DNA of 64,000 nt from Gemmiger formicilis (GTDB lineage: Bacteria > Bacillota > Clostridia > Oscillospirales > Ruminococcaceae). The position numbers were made by a program, and so were the translations under genes. The stretch lies in assembly GCF_018784445.1 (NCBI RefSeq), contig NZ_WQOH01000014.1, positions 186,001-250,000 on the forward strand, in the 5' to 3' direction. The notes under the pieces were generated by a model, which saw nothing but the letters and a program-made list of their open reading frames with translations, did not search any database and was not told the origin of the DNA. This document shows positions 51,443 to 59,147 of this stretch, in pieces. Positions within the stretch are counted from its first letter, which is position 1, and each line of letters starts with the position of its first letter.

Positions 51443-51474
51443 AAAAACCGCCAGACCCATAAGGATTTGGCGGT
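51443..51474 (-). terminator. Terminator of tRNA-Pro copy 2
   Basis: Diverged form of the same hairpin as at 51123 (ACCGCCAAATCC with GGGTCTGGCGGT, mismatches near the loop) followed by TTTTTG on the minus strand. Confidence 0.85.
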
Positions 51475-51498
51475 ATACTGAACAGACAGCCCAACGTT

Positions 51499-51575
51499 TG
51501 GTCCGAGTGGCGAGAGTCGAACTCACGGCCTCTTGAACCCCATTCAAGCGCGCTACCAAACTGCGCTACACCCGG
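51499..51575 (-). tRNA. tRNA-Pro (GGG anticodon), copy 2
   Basis: Identical over all 77 bases to copy 1, 318 bases away, with the same 5' leader (AGACAGCCCGGTTCGA) and its own consensus promoter and terminator. The two units look like a tandem duplication. Confidence 0.96.
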
Positions 51576-51606
51576 TCGAACCGGGCTGTCTCAAATCAGC
51601 TTATTC

Positions 51607-51635
51607 ATTATAGCGGAGTAAATCACAAATGTCAA
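51607..51635 (-). promoter_or_regulatory. Consensus promoter of tRNA-Pro copy 2
   Basis: TTGACA (51630-51635), 17 bases, TATAAT (51607-51612) on the minus strand. Confidence 0.88.
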
Positions 51636-51673
51636 GCAATTTTGAAAAATAAATGGGAAATTTTGTCCGAATT

Positions 51674-52222
51674 TCAGTCCAACTCCAAGCGCATCAAAAT
51701 AAGCTCCTGCCATGCGCCGCTGCGGGTGCGGAAACCGCGCGGATTGCGGCCATACTCGGTGAAACCTACGTGCTCATACAGCATTCGTGCGGCGGTATTC
51801 TCGGCCACGACGTCCAGTTCCAGTTGGGTATACCCTGCCGTTTTGGCGCACTCGATACAGGCCTCCGTCAGGGCGCGGCCGATGCCCCTGCCCCAATAGG
51901 CCCGGTCGATACTGATGCCGAACTCGGCGCGGTGGCGCAGCTTCTCCTGACTGCCTATGGGGGTTATGCCGGCGGTGCCGACGATTTCGCCGCCGATAAC
52001 AGCGCAGATTTCAATACTGTTGGAGCTGGCAGCGGATTGGGCGAGAAAATCCCGCTCATTTTCTACGGTCATCGGGCTTTCCCCCGGATAGGTCAGCAGA
52101 AACTCGGTCTGTGTGTGGGTCAGATTGAAAATGCGCAGTACCGGCTCGGCGTCGTCTGCCCCAGCATTGCGCAGCACACAGGGCGTGCCGTCGCGCAGGG
52201 TCAAGTTCTTTTGATATTGCAT
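51674..52222 (-). CDS. GNAT family N-acetyltransferase (RimJ/RimL-like)
   Basis: 182 residues. GNAT fold with RHRAEFGISIDRAYWGRGIGRALTEACIECAKTAGYTQLELDVVAENTAARMLYEHVGFTEYGRNPRGFR: the GRGIGRA acetyl-CoA loop and N-xx-A-xx-LYE-xx-GF are intact. It acetylates an unknown amine. Followed directly by the tRNA-Pro unit; upstream lies the tmRNA terminator. Confidence 0.9.
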   Translation of the reverse strand: MQYQKNLTLRDGTPCVLRNAGADDAEPVLRIFNLTHTQTEFLLTYPGESPMTVENERDFLAQSAASSNSIEICAVIGGEIVGTAGITPIGSQEKLRHRAEFGISIDRAYWGRGIGRALTEACIECAKTAGYTQLELDVVAENTAARMLYEHVGFTEYGRNPRGFRTRSGAWQELILMRLELD

Positions 52223-52261
52223 GGTACCCTCCTTAGCGGACTAATGTGTGTACTTATAAAC

Positions 52262-52294
52262 AAAAACGTCGTAGATTTCAACGAATCTACGACG
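52262..52294. terminator. Terminator of tmRNA (bidirectional)
   Basis: Perfect eleven-base stem CGTCGTAGATT/AATCTACGACG (52267-52277 with 52284-52294) with a T-run on the minus strand (52262-52266) and TTTTTT on the plus strand. Confidence 0.9.
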
Positions 52295-52302
52295 TTTTTT
52301 CA

Positions 52303-52655
52303 TGGTGGAGCTGACGGGAGTCGAACCCGTGTCCGAAAAGAAATCGGTTAGAGTATCTCCGGGCGCAGTGTGCTTATTGAATTTCCCTTGGTGCGGGCGA
52401 ACACACACGCACTACACCGCGGTAGCTTCATAAATTCATGCCGGACCGCAAAGCTTAAGCCCGTTCACGTTCAGTACCTAATCGACGCCCTGACCCCGCG
52501 CGGTACTAACGCGGGCAGAACGGTAGAGCCTAATTAGGCAGCTACGGCAACAGGATAATTGTTGTCAGTTAATTTAAGTTGGCGCTTTTATCGTGGGTCA
52601 CCGCCACGGCCCGCTGCTCACGCCTCTCTCTCCCCGTCGAAACCATTACAGCCCC
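52303..52655 (-). ncRNA. ssrA: Transfer-messenger RNA (tmRNA)
   Basis: About 353 bases. 5' end GGGGCTGTAATGGTTTCGACGG and 3' end GGACACGGGTTCGACTCCCGTCAGCTCCACCA form the alanine tRNA-like domain. The internal reading frame ends ...DNNYPVAVAA and TAA, giving a hydrophobic degradation tag; the exact resume codon is uncertain. Several pseudoknot-like inverted repeats follow. It rescues stalled ribosomes with SmpB, whose gene lies immediately upstream with no clear separate promoter. Confidence 0.95.
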
Positions 52656-52703
52656 GCATATTCGGCAGGTGTGAGCCTGCCGGGAAAGATAAGGGAAAAC
52701 AAC

Positions 52704-53171
52704 TTATCGCTGCGTTTTCAGTGCGCGGTCAATGTCGCGCTTGGCATCGCGTGCCGCAGCAGTTGCACGCTTGTCATAGAGCTTTTTGCCTTTACAAAGA
52801 CCTAATTCCAGCTTGACGCGCCCTTTCTTGAAATAGAGCGAAAGAGGAACAAGCGTATACCCTTGCAGCTTGATCTGCTGGCCCAGGCGGCGAATCTCCG
52901 CTTTGTGCGCCAGCAGCCGCCGCGGGCGGCGCGGGTCTTTGTTGAAGATGTTGCCCTGCTCATAGGGGCTGATGTGGATACCTTTTGCTATCAACTCGCC
53001 GTCATCGATATCCGCCCAGGAATCCTTGAGGTTTACCCCACCGGCGCGCAGGCTTTTGACCTCGGTGCCGACCAGCTCAATGCCGGTTTCCAGCGCTTCG
53101 ACCACAAAGTATTCGTGGCGCACCTCACGGTTGACGGCAATCATTTTCTTTCCGCTTTTGTCCTCGGCCAT
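52704..53171 (-). CDS. smpB: SsrA-binding protein SmpB
   Basis: 155 residues. [72 protein letters not shown] and the basic tail [24 protein letters not shown] match SmpB throughout. It delivers tmRNA to stalled ribosomes. ATG 53171 with AGGAGG seven bases upstream; ssrA follows 48 bases downstream. Confidence 0.97.
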   Translation of the reverse strand: MAEDKSGKKMIAVNREVRHEYFVVEALETGIELVGTEVKSLRAGGVNLKDSWADIDDGELIAKGIHISPYEQGNIFNKDPRRPRRLLAHKAEIRRLGQQIKLQGYTLVPLSLYFKKGRVKLELGLCKGKKLYDKRATAAARDAKRDIDRALKTQR

Positions 53172-53242
53172 GGGCACACCTCCTTCGCGGTGATAGGATA
53201 TTTATTGTAACGCGGCTGCGGCGAAAAGTCAAGGGCTTTTCG

Positions 53243-53839
53243 TCACATCTCGCCGCGACCGGCCATAGCGCGGTACAGCGTCGTCTCATCGGCATATTCC
53301 AAACTGGAACCCACCGGCAGACCATAGGCCAGGCGGGTCGTCTTGATGCCCAGCGGCTTGATGAGTTTGGCGATATACATAGCGGTTGCCTCGCCCTCCA
53401 CCGTGGGACTGGTGGCCATGATGACCTCCTTGACGGTGTCGTTCAGGCGGGCCAGCAGTTCCTTGACGCAGAGTTGGTCTGCACCGATACCGTCCATCGG
53501 TGAGATCAGGCCGTGCAGCACATGGTACAGGCCGCTATATTCGTGGGTGCGTTCGATGGATTTGATATCCCGCGGGCTTTCCACAACGCAGATGACGCTG
53601 CGGTCCCGCTTTTGGGAGGCGCAAATTTTACAGACCTCACCGGCAGTATAGTCCTGGCAAATGCGGCAGCGGTGCAGGTCTTTCTTTGCGTGCTCAATGG
53701 CTTTGGCAAGCTCCATTGCCTGCTCTGGCGGCATGGACATGACCTGGTAAGCCATGCGCACGGCGCTTTTTCGGCCAACGCCGGGAAAACGGGCAAACTG
53801 ATCCACCAGGTTTTCCAGCGGCTCAACATTTTGCGGCAT
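53243..53839 (-). CDS. recR: Recombination mediator protein RecR
   Basis: 198 residues. FPGVGRKSAVRMAYQVM helix-hairpin-helix, zinc finger CRICQDYTAGEVCKIC, Toprim domain (VICVVESPRDIKSIERTHEYSGLYHVLHGLISPMDGI) and the C-terminal TRLAYGLPVGSSLEYADETTL. It loads RecA at gaps with RecF/RecO. dnaX-ybaB-recR is the classic order and is kept here. Confidence 0.97.
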   Translation of the reverse strand: MPQNVEPLENLVDQFARFPGVGRKSAVRMAYQVMSMPPEQAMELAKAIEHAKKDLHRCRICQDYTAGEVCKICASQKRDRSVICVVESPRDIKSIERTHEYSGLYHVLHGLISPMDGIGADQLCVKELLARLNDTVKEVIMATSPTVEGEATAMYIAKLIKPLGIKTTRLAYGLPVGSSLEYADETTLYRAMAGRGEM

Positions 53840-53849
53840 AGTGTGCCTC

Positions 53850-54191
53850 TCAGCCCAGACCGGGGATGTTCAGCCCGCCGGTCATCTTGGACATTTCTTC
53901 CTCGGAGTCCTTATCCACGGCAGCAGTGGCGCTGTTGACGGCGGCGGCGATCAGATCCTCAAGCATTTCGATATCGTCGGGGTCAACGGCCTCAGGCTTG
54001 ATCTTGACAGCGGTAATTTCGTGCTTGCCATTCATGGTGACAGTGACCATCTCACCGCTGGCAGTGCCGGTGTATTCCTTGGCTTCCAGTTCTTCCTGCT
54101 TAGCGCGGATGCTGTCCTGCATCTTCTGCACCTGGCGCATCATGGCGTTGGGGTCGGGACGGCCGTAGCCTTTGGGCATTCTTGCTTTCAT
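53850..54191 (-). CDS. YbaB/EbfC nucleoid-associated protein
   Basis: 113 residues. NAMMRQVQKMQDSIRAKQEELEAKEYTGTASGEMVTVTMNGKHEITAVKIKPEAVDPDDIEMLEDLIAAAVNSA is a full YbaB signature, forming a tweezer-shaped dimer that binds DNA. ATG 54191 has TTGGAGG upstream, and 22 bases separate it from dnaX. Confidence 0.96.
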   Translation of the reverse strand: MKARMPKGYGRPDPNAMMRQVQKMQDSIRAKQEELEAKEYTGTASGEMVTVTMNGKHEITAVKIKPEAVDPDDIEMLEDLIAAAVNSATAAVDKDSEEEMSKMTGGLNIPGLG

Positions 54192-54213
54192 GGGTGATAT
54201 CCTCCAAAAATAA

Positions 54214-55947
54214 TTATTTATCAACGATTTTCAAATCGACGCCCAATTCCTGCATATTGTGCAGGGTCTCGTCAATGCTGACAGCCGGGGCATCGCTGGC
54301 GGCTTCCTTCGGCTCCTCATAGGGGCCGATGCTGTATTTGATCCGCGAGACGCGGTAGATGGCTTCTTTCAGCCGCTTGCTGACTTCACGATTGTTGCGG
54401 ATGTAATCGCGGAAGGCGTCGCTACATTCAAACAAAACGCGTTTGTCGTCGCAGTAGGCCCTGGTGCCGCGCAAAAACGAGATGAGCATGGCGTCATTTT
54501 CTTCCAGATCCGACAGGACGGCGGGCCAGAAACCGAACGGTTCCAGCGGGCCGGCCTGCCGGGGCGGTTCCGATTTGCGGGGGGCTGCGGCAGGGGCCGG
54601 GCGTGTCGGCGGGGATGCAGGCTGCGGTGTGGGTTTTAACTCGGGCTGCAAGAACGGCGGCTCGTCGTCGATGGGCGGCGGTACGTCATCTGTCTCCCCC
54701 GCTGCGGGGGCTGCCATGGGCGGCTGTGCCTGCGAAACCATCGGCGGCACAACGGCAGGTGCAGCCTGTACCGGCGGCGGGGCCGCAGTGAACGCCCTGG
54801 GGGCAGACGCGAATGCCTGCGGTGCGGCGGGTACAGGGGCTGCCTGCTGGATGACGACCTGTGCGGCGGCTTCAGCCTGGGTCAGCGAGAACACGGCCAG
54901 TTCCAACTCAATACGCTGGTCGGTGCCGCGGCTCATCTTTTCCAGTGCCGAGCCAAAGGCGTTGATGGCGCGGATAGCTTCGGTCTGCGGGAAGTCTTTG
55001 CGCTGGGTGTAGGCGGATTCTTCCTCCGGCGAGATACCGGTCAGAAGCGACGTGCCGCCCGGTAGCGCACAGAGCATCAGGTTTCGGTAATGCCCGGCCA
55101 GTTCCATGCAGAGGCGGCGCATATCGACGCTCTGCTGGCGCAGTTCGGCGATTTTTTCCAGCGCGGTGACGGAATCATGGGCGTTGATGGCGTCGCTGAT
55201 CTCGAACAGGTATCCCCTATCCGTGACGCCTGCCATGCGGCGCACAAGGGCTTCGTCAACTTTGTTGTCGACACCGGCACAGGTGTCCAGGATGGAGAGT
55301 GCGTCACGCATCGCGCCGTCAGCCAGGCGGCCAATCAGCTGCGCAGCGTTCTCGTCGAGGTCGATTTTCTCTTCCCCGGCGACATACAGCAGACGCTTTG
55401 CGATATCATCTGCCGTGATGCGGGTGAAATCGTACCGTTGGCAGCGACTTAAAATCGTGACCGGAACCTTCTGCACCTCGGTGGTAGCAAGGATGAAGAT
55501 GACATGCTCGGGCGGTTCCTCCATCGTTTTCAGCAGCGCGTTGAACGCGGCTGTCGAAAGCATATGCACCTCGTCGATGATGTACACTTTATATTTGCAG
55601 ACAGACGGCAGGTAGGCAACTTCGTCGCGCAGGTCGCGGATATCGTCAACGCCGTTGTTGGAGGCAGCGTCCATCTCGATGATATCCATGATGGAGCCGG
55701 AGTCAATACCCTTGCAGATTTCACATTTGCCGCAGGGGTCGGGGCTGGTGGTGTCCAGGCAGTTGACCGCCTTGGCAAAAATTTTGGCGCAGGTGGTCTT
55801 GCCTGTGCCGCGCGTGCCGGTGAACAGGTAGGCATGGCCGATACGCCCGGCTGCAATCTGGTTCTGCAAGGCCGTGACGATGGCCGTCTGGCCTACGACG
55901 TCGGCAAAGCGCTGGGGACGCCATTTGCGATATAAAGCGCGGTACAT
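54214..55947 (-). CDS. dnaX: DNA polymerase III subunits gamma/tau
   Basis: 577 residues. AAA+ clamp-loader domain with Walker A GTRGTGKTT at 44-52, four-cysteine zinc module (CGKCEIC), DEVHMLSTAAFNALLKTMEEPP and the arginine-finger region SRCQRYDF. A long Ala/Pro linker leads to the tau C-terminal domain (FGFWPAVLSDLEENDAMLISFLRGTRA). ATG 55947 with AGGAGGGA upstream. It follows the SRP RNA gene by about 30 bases, as scr-dnaX does in Bacillus. Confidence 0.96.
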   Translation of the reverse strand: MYRALYRKWRPQRFADVVGQTAIVTALQNQIAAGRIGHAYLFTGTRGTGKTTCAKIFAKAVNCLDTTSPDPCGKCEICKGIDSGSIMDIIEMDAASNNGVDDIRDLRDEVAYLPSVCKYKVYIIDEVHMLSTAAFNALLKTMEEPPEHVIFILATTEVQKVPVTILSRCQRYDFTRITADDIAKRLLYVAGEEKIDLDENAAQLIGRLADGAMRDALSILDTCAGVDNKVDEALVRRMAGVTDRGYLFEISDAINAHDSVTALEKIAELRQQSVDMRRLCMELAGHYRNLMLCALPGGTSLLTGISPEEESAYTQRKDFPQTEAIRAINAFGSALEKMSRGTDQRIELELAVFSLTQAEAAAQVVIQQAAPVPAAPQAFASAPRAFTAAPPPVQAAPAVVPPMVSQAQPPMAAPAAGETDDVPPPIDDEPPFLQPELKPTPQPASPPTRPAPAAAPRKSEPPRQAGPLEPFGFWPAVLSDLEENDAMLISFLRGTRAYCDDKRVLFECSDAFRDYIRNNREVSKRLKEAIYRVSRIKYSIGPYEEPKEAASDAPAVSIDETLHNMQELGVDLKIVDK

Positions 55948-55975
55948 CGACACATCCCTCCTAAGATATAAAAAC

Positions 55976-56146
55976 AGCGGGCAGAGCACGCGGCTGCGCT
56001 GCTTTGCGTACAGATGCAGGCTTGACCGCGGCACTAGGCAAGCGCCGCTTAATGCTGCTCGGTTCCCCGCCTGACATGGTTCACAGGCTGCCCACGCGCG
56101 GGACCTGCATCTGTACGCGAAACAGCGCAATTCAGCCCTGTCCGCT
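55976..56146 (-). ncRNA. ffs: Signal recognition particle RNA
   Basis: About 171 bases on the minus strand. The domain IV hairpin GTGAACCATGTCAGGCGGGGAACCGAGCAGCATTAAG has the Ffh-binding symmetric loop and tetraloop. The arms on both sides pair along their whole length (GCGTACAGATGCAGG with CCTGCATCTGTACGC, and AGCGG with CCGCT at the ends), which sets the boundaries; a T-run follows. The 5' Alu domain of Bacillus scRNA is not seen, so this is an intermediate-length SRP RNA. Confidence 0.9.
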
Positions 56147-56152
56147 TTTAGT

Positions 56153-56181
56153 ATTATACAATAAGTTCAGGATAAATGCAA
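56153..56181 (-). promoter_or_regulatory. Sigma-A promoter of ffs
   Basis: TTGCAT (56176-56181), 17 bases, TATAAT (56153-56158). The expected start site falls at about 56146, exactly where the SRP RNA terminal helix begins. Confidence 0.82.
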
Positions 56182-56191
56182 GCGTTTTGCA

Positions 56192-56419
56192 TTAATCTTC
56201 CTGCAGACGCTCCACCATCTGGTAAAGGGCTTCGGCGCTGTTGAAGTTCTGGGGCATGATCTCTGACGCCGGGATGGAGATATCGTACTCCTCGTTCAGG
56301 GCAGAAATGATTTGCAGAATGTCAAAAGAATCAAGGATGCCGTCGTCGATTAGGGTGGTGCAGGTGGAAAAGTCCACGCCCTCTTTGATCTCGCTCAAAA
56401 TTTCCAGTAAACGTTCCAT
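56192..56419 (-). CDS. Acyl/peptidyl carrier protein (DltC-like)
   Basis: 75 residues: LIDDGILDSFDILQIISALNEEYDISIPASEI, with the phosphopantetheine serine in the DSFD motif, and a following NFNSAEALYQMVERL helix. DltC-like carriers are about this size. It is the last gene of the five-gene operon and should carry the acyl or aminoacyl group loaded by the DltA-like ligase at 57607-59133. It starts 21 bases after the decarboxylase stop. Confidence 0.88.
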   Translation of the reverse strand: MERLLEILSEIKEGVDFSTCTTLIDDGILDSFDILQIISALNEEYDISIPASEIMPQNFNSAEALYQMVERLQED

Positions 56420-56440
56420 GATGAATTTCTCCTTTTTTAT

Positions 56441-57610
56441 CTATAAGTTCGGCGTGTTGAGGGGGGACGTCGGCGTGATGCCGCGCACAAGGCGGGGCGT
56501 ACCGTCCTGCCACAAAACGACCCGCGGCAGGTCGCGGCTGAGAAACAGCCCCAACCCCTCGGTGACGGAGTAAGCCCCGGTATTCTCAAAGACAAGCAGG
56601 TCGCCGGGGGCAAGGCCGTCCAACGGCATACTGCGTACCAGTACATCGTTGGTGGTACACAGGCTGCCGCAGAGGGTCCAATCCAGTGTCTCCCCTGCCT
56701 GGGCGGCAAAGTGGCGCAGGTGCGGGCGCTTCATGCCCATGATTTGGCCCAGGTAGTTCAGGTGGTTCATGCCGCCGTCCACAATGCAGTAGTGCTGGCC
56801 GTCGTGGTCCTTACAGTCCATGGCAGTAGTCAGGTAATAGCCGCATTCGGCGGTGTAAAAGCGGCCCATCTCCACGGTCAGGTGCGCCCAGCGGGCGGCC
56901 TCCTGCAAGGCAGGGGCCAGCGTTTTGGCCGGGGCGAGGGTGTCGGTGAAATCGTCGCCGTTAAAATAAGGCACCGACAGGCCAGGGCCGTATTCCAGCT
57001 CTGAAAGGCGCAGGCCAAAGGTCTGCTCGATCTCGTCATAAAGCTCGCGCAGCATCGCCAGTTCCTTTTGCTGATTCGCCAGCTTTTTGCGCTGGGTGCC
57101 CACAAAATAGTGGATGCCGATGAACTCTAAATCGGGCGTTTCGGCGCGATGCGCCAGCGCGTGGAACAAATCCGTTTTGGACATACCGAACTGACTGCCC
57201 GCATTCAGCCGCAACAGCACCGGCAGGTGCTTGCCCGCCGCGAGGGCGGCCTCTTGCAGATAGCGCACCTGCAAAAGGGATTCCGCCGTGTAGCTGCCGG
57301 CACCGTCTGCCACGGCGCGGACGATATCCACCGGCGTTTTGTTCACGCCAGAGTAGATGACGCGGGCGTCGGCGGCATGAAGCTGCTCGCAGATGGAAAG
57401 CTCGCCGGGGCTGCACACTTCCAGCCGCGCGGTGGCGGAGGACATAGCGTGCAGCAAAAACGGATTGGCCTTGATGGAATAGCACAGCGCAATGTCTGGG
57501 CCGAAAATCTCCTCGATGGCCCGCACGCGGGCTTGCAGGGCGTCGGCATCAAAGACGAAGGTCGGCGTGCCGTAGGCAGCAGCAATGCTTTGTAAAGCGG
57601 CGTCAGTCAT
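56441..57610 (-). CDS. Fold-III PLP-dependent decarboxylase (Orn/DAP/Arg decarboxylase family)
   Basis: 389 residues. Alanine racemase-like barrel with the PLP lysine in CYSIKANPFLL (about residue 47), GIHYFVGTQ, the phosphate-binding EMGRFY and GGMNHL, then a C-terminal beta domain with CGSLCTTNDVLV (active-site Cys and Asp) and FENTGAYSVTEGLG. It is closer in style to decarboxylases that sit beside an AMP ligase and a carrier protein (as in exosortase A clusters) than to LysA. It may decarboxylate an amino acid, free or carrier-bound. Its ATG overlaps the ligase stop (ATGA). The substrate is unknown. Confidence 0.88.
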   Translation of the reverse strand: MTDAALQSIAAAYGTPTFVFDADALQARVRAIEEIFGPDIALCYSIKANPFLLHAMSSATARLEVCSPGELSICEQLHAADARVIYSGVNKTPVDIVRAVADGAGSYTAESLLQVRYLQEAALAAGKHLPVLLRLNAGSQFGMSKTDLFHALAHRAETPDLEFIGIHYFVGTQRKKLANQQKELAMLRELYDEIEQTFGLRLSELEYGPGLSVPYFNGDDFTDTLAPAKTLAPALQEAARWAHLTVEMGRFYTAECGYYLTTAMDCKDHDGQHYCIVDGGMNHLNYLGQIMGMKRPHLRHFAAQAGETLDWTLCGSLCTTNDVLVRSMPLDGLAPGDLLVFENTGAYSVTEGLGLFLSRDLPRVVLWQDGTPRLVRGITPTSPLNTPNL

Positions 57611-59133
57611 TTGCGTGCTCCTTTTTTCGTCAGGGCGGCCAGCGCCGTTCGGTCAATCTTGCCGTTTTTGTTCGTGGGAAGTTCGTCCAGCTGCTGAACC
57701 GTGTTGGGCTGCATAAAGGGCGGCAGGTTGGCTTTCAGCGCGGTCAGCAGGGCGGCTTTCTCGCAGCTGCCGGTGTAGAACAGGTGCAGCCGCTGTTTTT
57801 CGGCGTCAAAGATGCAGCAGGCACGGCTCACATCGTCACACCGCATGGCGGCGGCTTCGATCTCGCCCAGCTCGACGCGGTGGCCCATATGCTTGATTTG
57901 GAAATCCTTGCGGCCGATGTAGAATAAATTGCCGTTTTCATCATACCGCGCCAGATCGCCGGTGCGGTAAATGCGCTCGTACCAGTTGGGATTCAGCGGA
58001 TTCTGGGTAAAGGCTTGGGCTGTGCGCACCGGGTCAGCGTAATAGCCCAGCGCCAGTGCCGTGCCGGAGACACAAAGCTCCCCTGCCTGGCCTGGTTCGG
58101 TCACAAGGGCGTCGCTTTCGTCCAGCAGAAAGACCTTCTCGTTCGGGAAGGCGCGGCCAATGGGAAGCACCTCGTCAGGGGCAAAGTCCCGGTCAGGCAG
58201 GATGGCGTAGGTACAGTTGCAGGTGATTTCCGTAGGGCCGTAGAGGTTGACGAACCGGGCGGCGGGCAGCGCTTTCTTCCACTTCATCAGGTGCTTGATG
58301 GGCATGACCTCACCGCTGAAAAGAACCTGGCGCACGGCGGAAGGCACGCGGTAGCCGAAGCCGTTCATGATGGAGACAAAGCACATGGCACTGACAGCCC
58401 AGACCAGCGTGGTGACAGCGTGGTCGGCCAGGTAGTCCATCAGCTTGGTAGGCTGGCTGAAATAGGCCCGGGGGATGATCTGCACCTTGGCCCCGGTGTA
58501 AAGGGCGGTGTACAGATCCTTGACCGAGACGTCAAAATCAAAGGGGGCCTGGTTGCCGAGGATATCGTCCCCGTTGATGCCAAAAATACCGGCAAACTGC
58601 GGGATGAAATCCAGCACCGAGCGGTGGCTGACCGTGACGCCCTTGGGCACGCCGGTACTGCCGCTGGTAAAGTTGATGTATAAGGGGTCAACGTCCACAG
58701 CCTGGACACGGCGGGCAGCCAGCAGTGCGGCGTCCTCATCGGCGGTCAGCAGACTTTCCAGCGAAAGAATGGGGCCGGAATAGCTAAGCTTTGCTGCAGC
58801 GTCGGCGTGTTCGGCGTCGGTGATGAGCAATGCCGGGGCAAGTGTATCCAACACCTGCCGGGTGCGGGCGGCGGGCTGGCGGGGGTCCAGCACCGAGTAG
58901 CAGCACCCCGCATAGACCGTGCCCAGCATAGCGGCAAAGGCCGGGGCAGATTTTTCGAGATAGAACGCTGCCGGGCAGCGGGGCGCGGTGCGGGCTGCCA
59001 GGGCACTGCCGCTGCGGCGGGCCAATTCTGCCAGCTGCGCCCAGGTGTAGTCCTGCTGCACATCCCCCACGGCGGGGGCATCGGGGCAGCGGGCGGCGGT
59101 GGCTTCAAGCCAATCCAGAATATTGGTTTGCAT
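57607..59133 (-). CDS. DltA-like amino acid adenylating ligase
   Basis: 508 residues, ANL superfamily. A3 motif INFTSGSTGVPKGVTVSHRS, A4 region FDFDVSVKDLYTALYTGA, A5 NLYGPTEITCNCTYAIL, A7/A8 RTGDLARYDENGNLFYIGRKDFQIKHMGHRVELGEIEAA, A10 LPTNKNGKIDRTAL with catalytic lysine. It resembles D-alanine-carrier ligase DltA in length and A4/A5 form, so it probably activates a small amino acid or acid with ATP and loads it onto the carrier at 56192-56419. The specific substrate cannot be read from sequence. Confidence 0.9.
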   Translation of the reverse strand: MQTNILDWLEATAARCPDAPAVGDVQQDYTWAQLAELARRSGSALAARTAPRCPAAFYLEKSAPAFAAMLGTVYAGCCYSVLDPRQPAARTRQVLDTLAPALLITDAEHADAAAKLSYSGPILSLESLLTADEDAALLAARRVQAVDVDPLYINFTSGSTGVPKGVTVSHRSVLDFIPQFAGIFGINGDDILGNQAPFDFDVSVKDLYTALYTGAKVQIIPRAYFSQPTKLMDYLADHAVTTLVWAVSAMCFVSIMNGFGYRVPSAVRQVLFSGEVMPIKHLMKWKKALPAARFVNLYGPTEITCNCTYAILPDRDFAPDEVLPIGRAFPNEKVFLLDESDALVTEPGQAGELCVSGTALALGYYADPVRTAQAFTQNPLNPNWYERIYRTGDLARYDENGNLFYIGRKDFQIKHMGHRVELGEIEAAAMRCDDVSRACCIFDAEKQRLHLFYTGSCEKAALLTALKANLPPFMQPNTVQQLDELPTNKNGKIDRTALAALTKKGARK

Positions 59134-59147
59134 AAAAAACTCTTTTC

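Noticed and set aside
51181-51575. The two repeats could be a CRISPR array or attachment-site duplication
   Set aside because: The repeated unit folds as a full tRNA with promoter and terminator; no integrase or array spacing is present.
54214-55947. Programmed frameshift in dnaX to make gamma
   Set aside because: No A-rich slippery site with a downstream hairpin was recognised in the middle of the gene.
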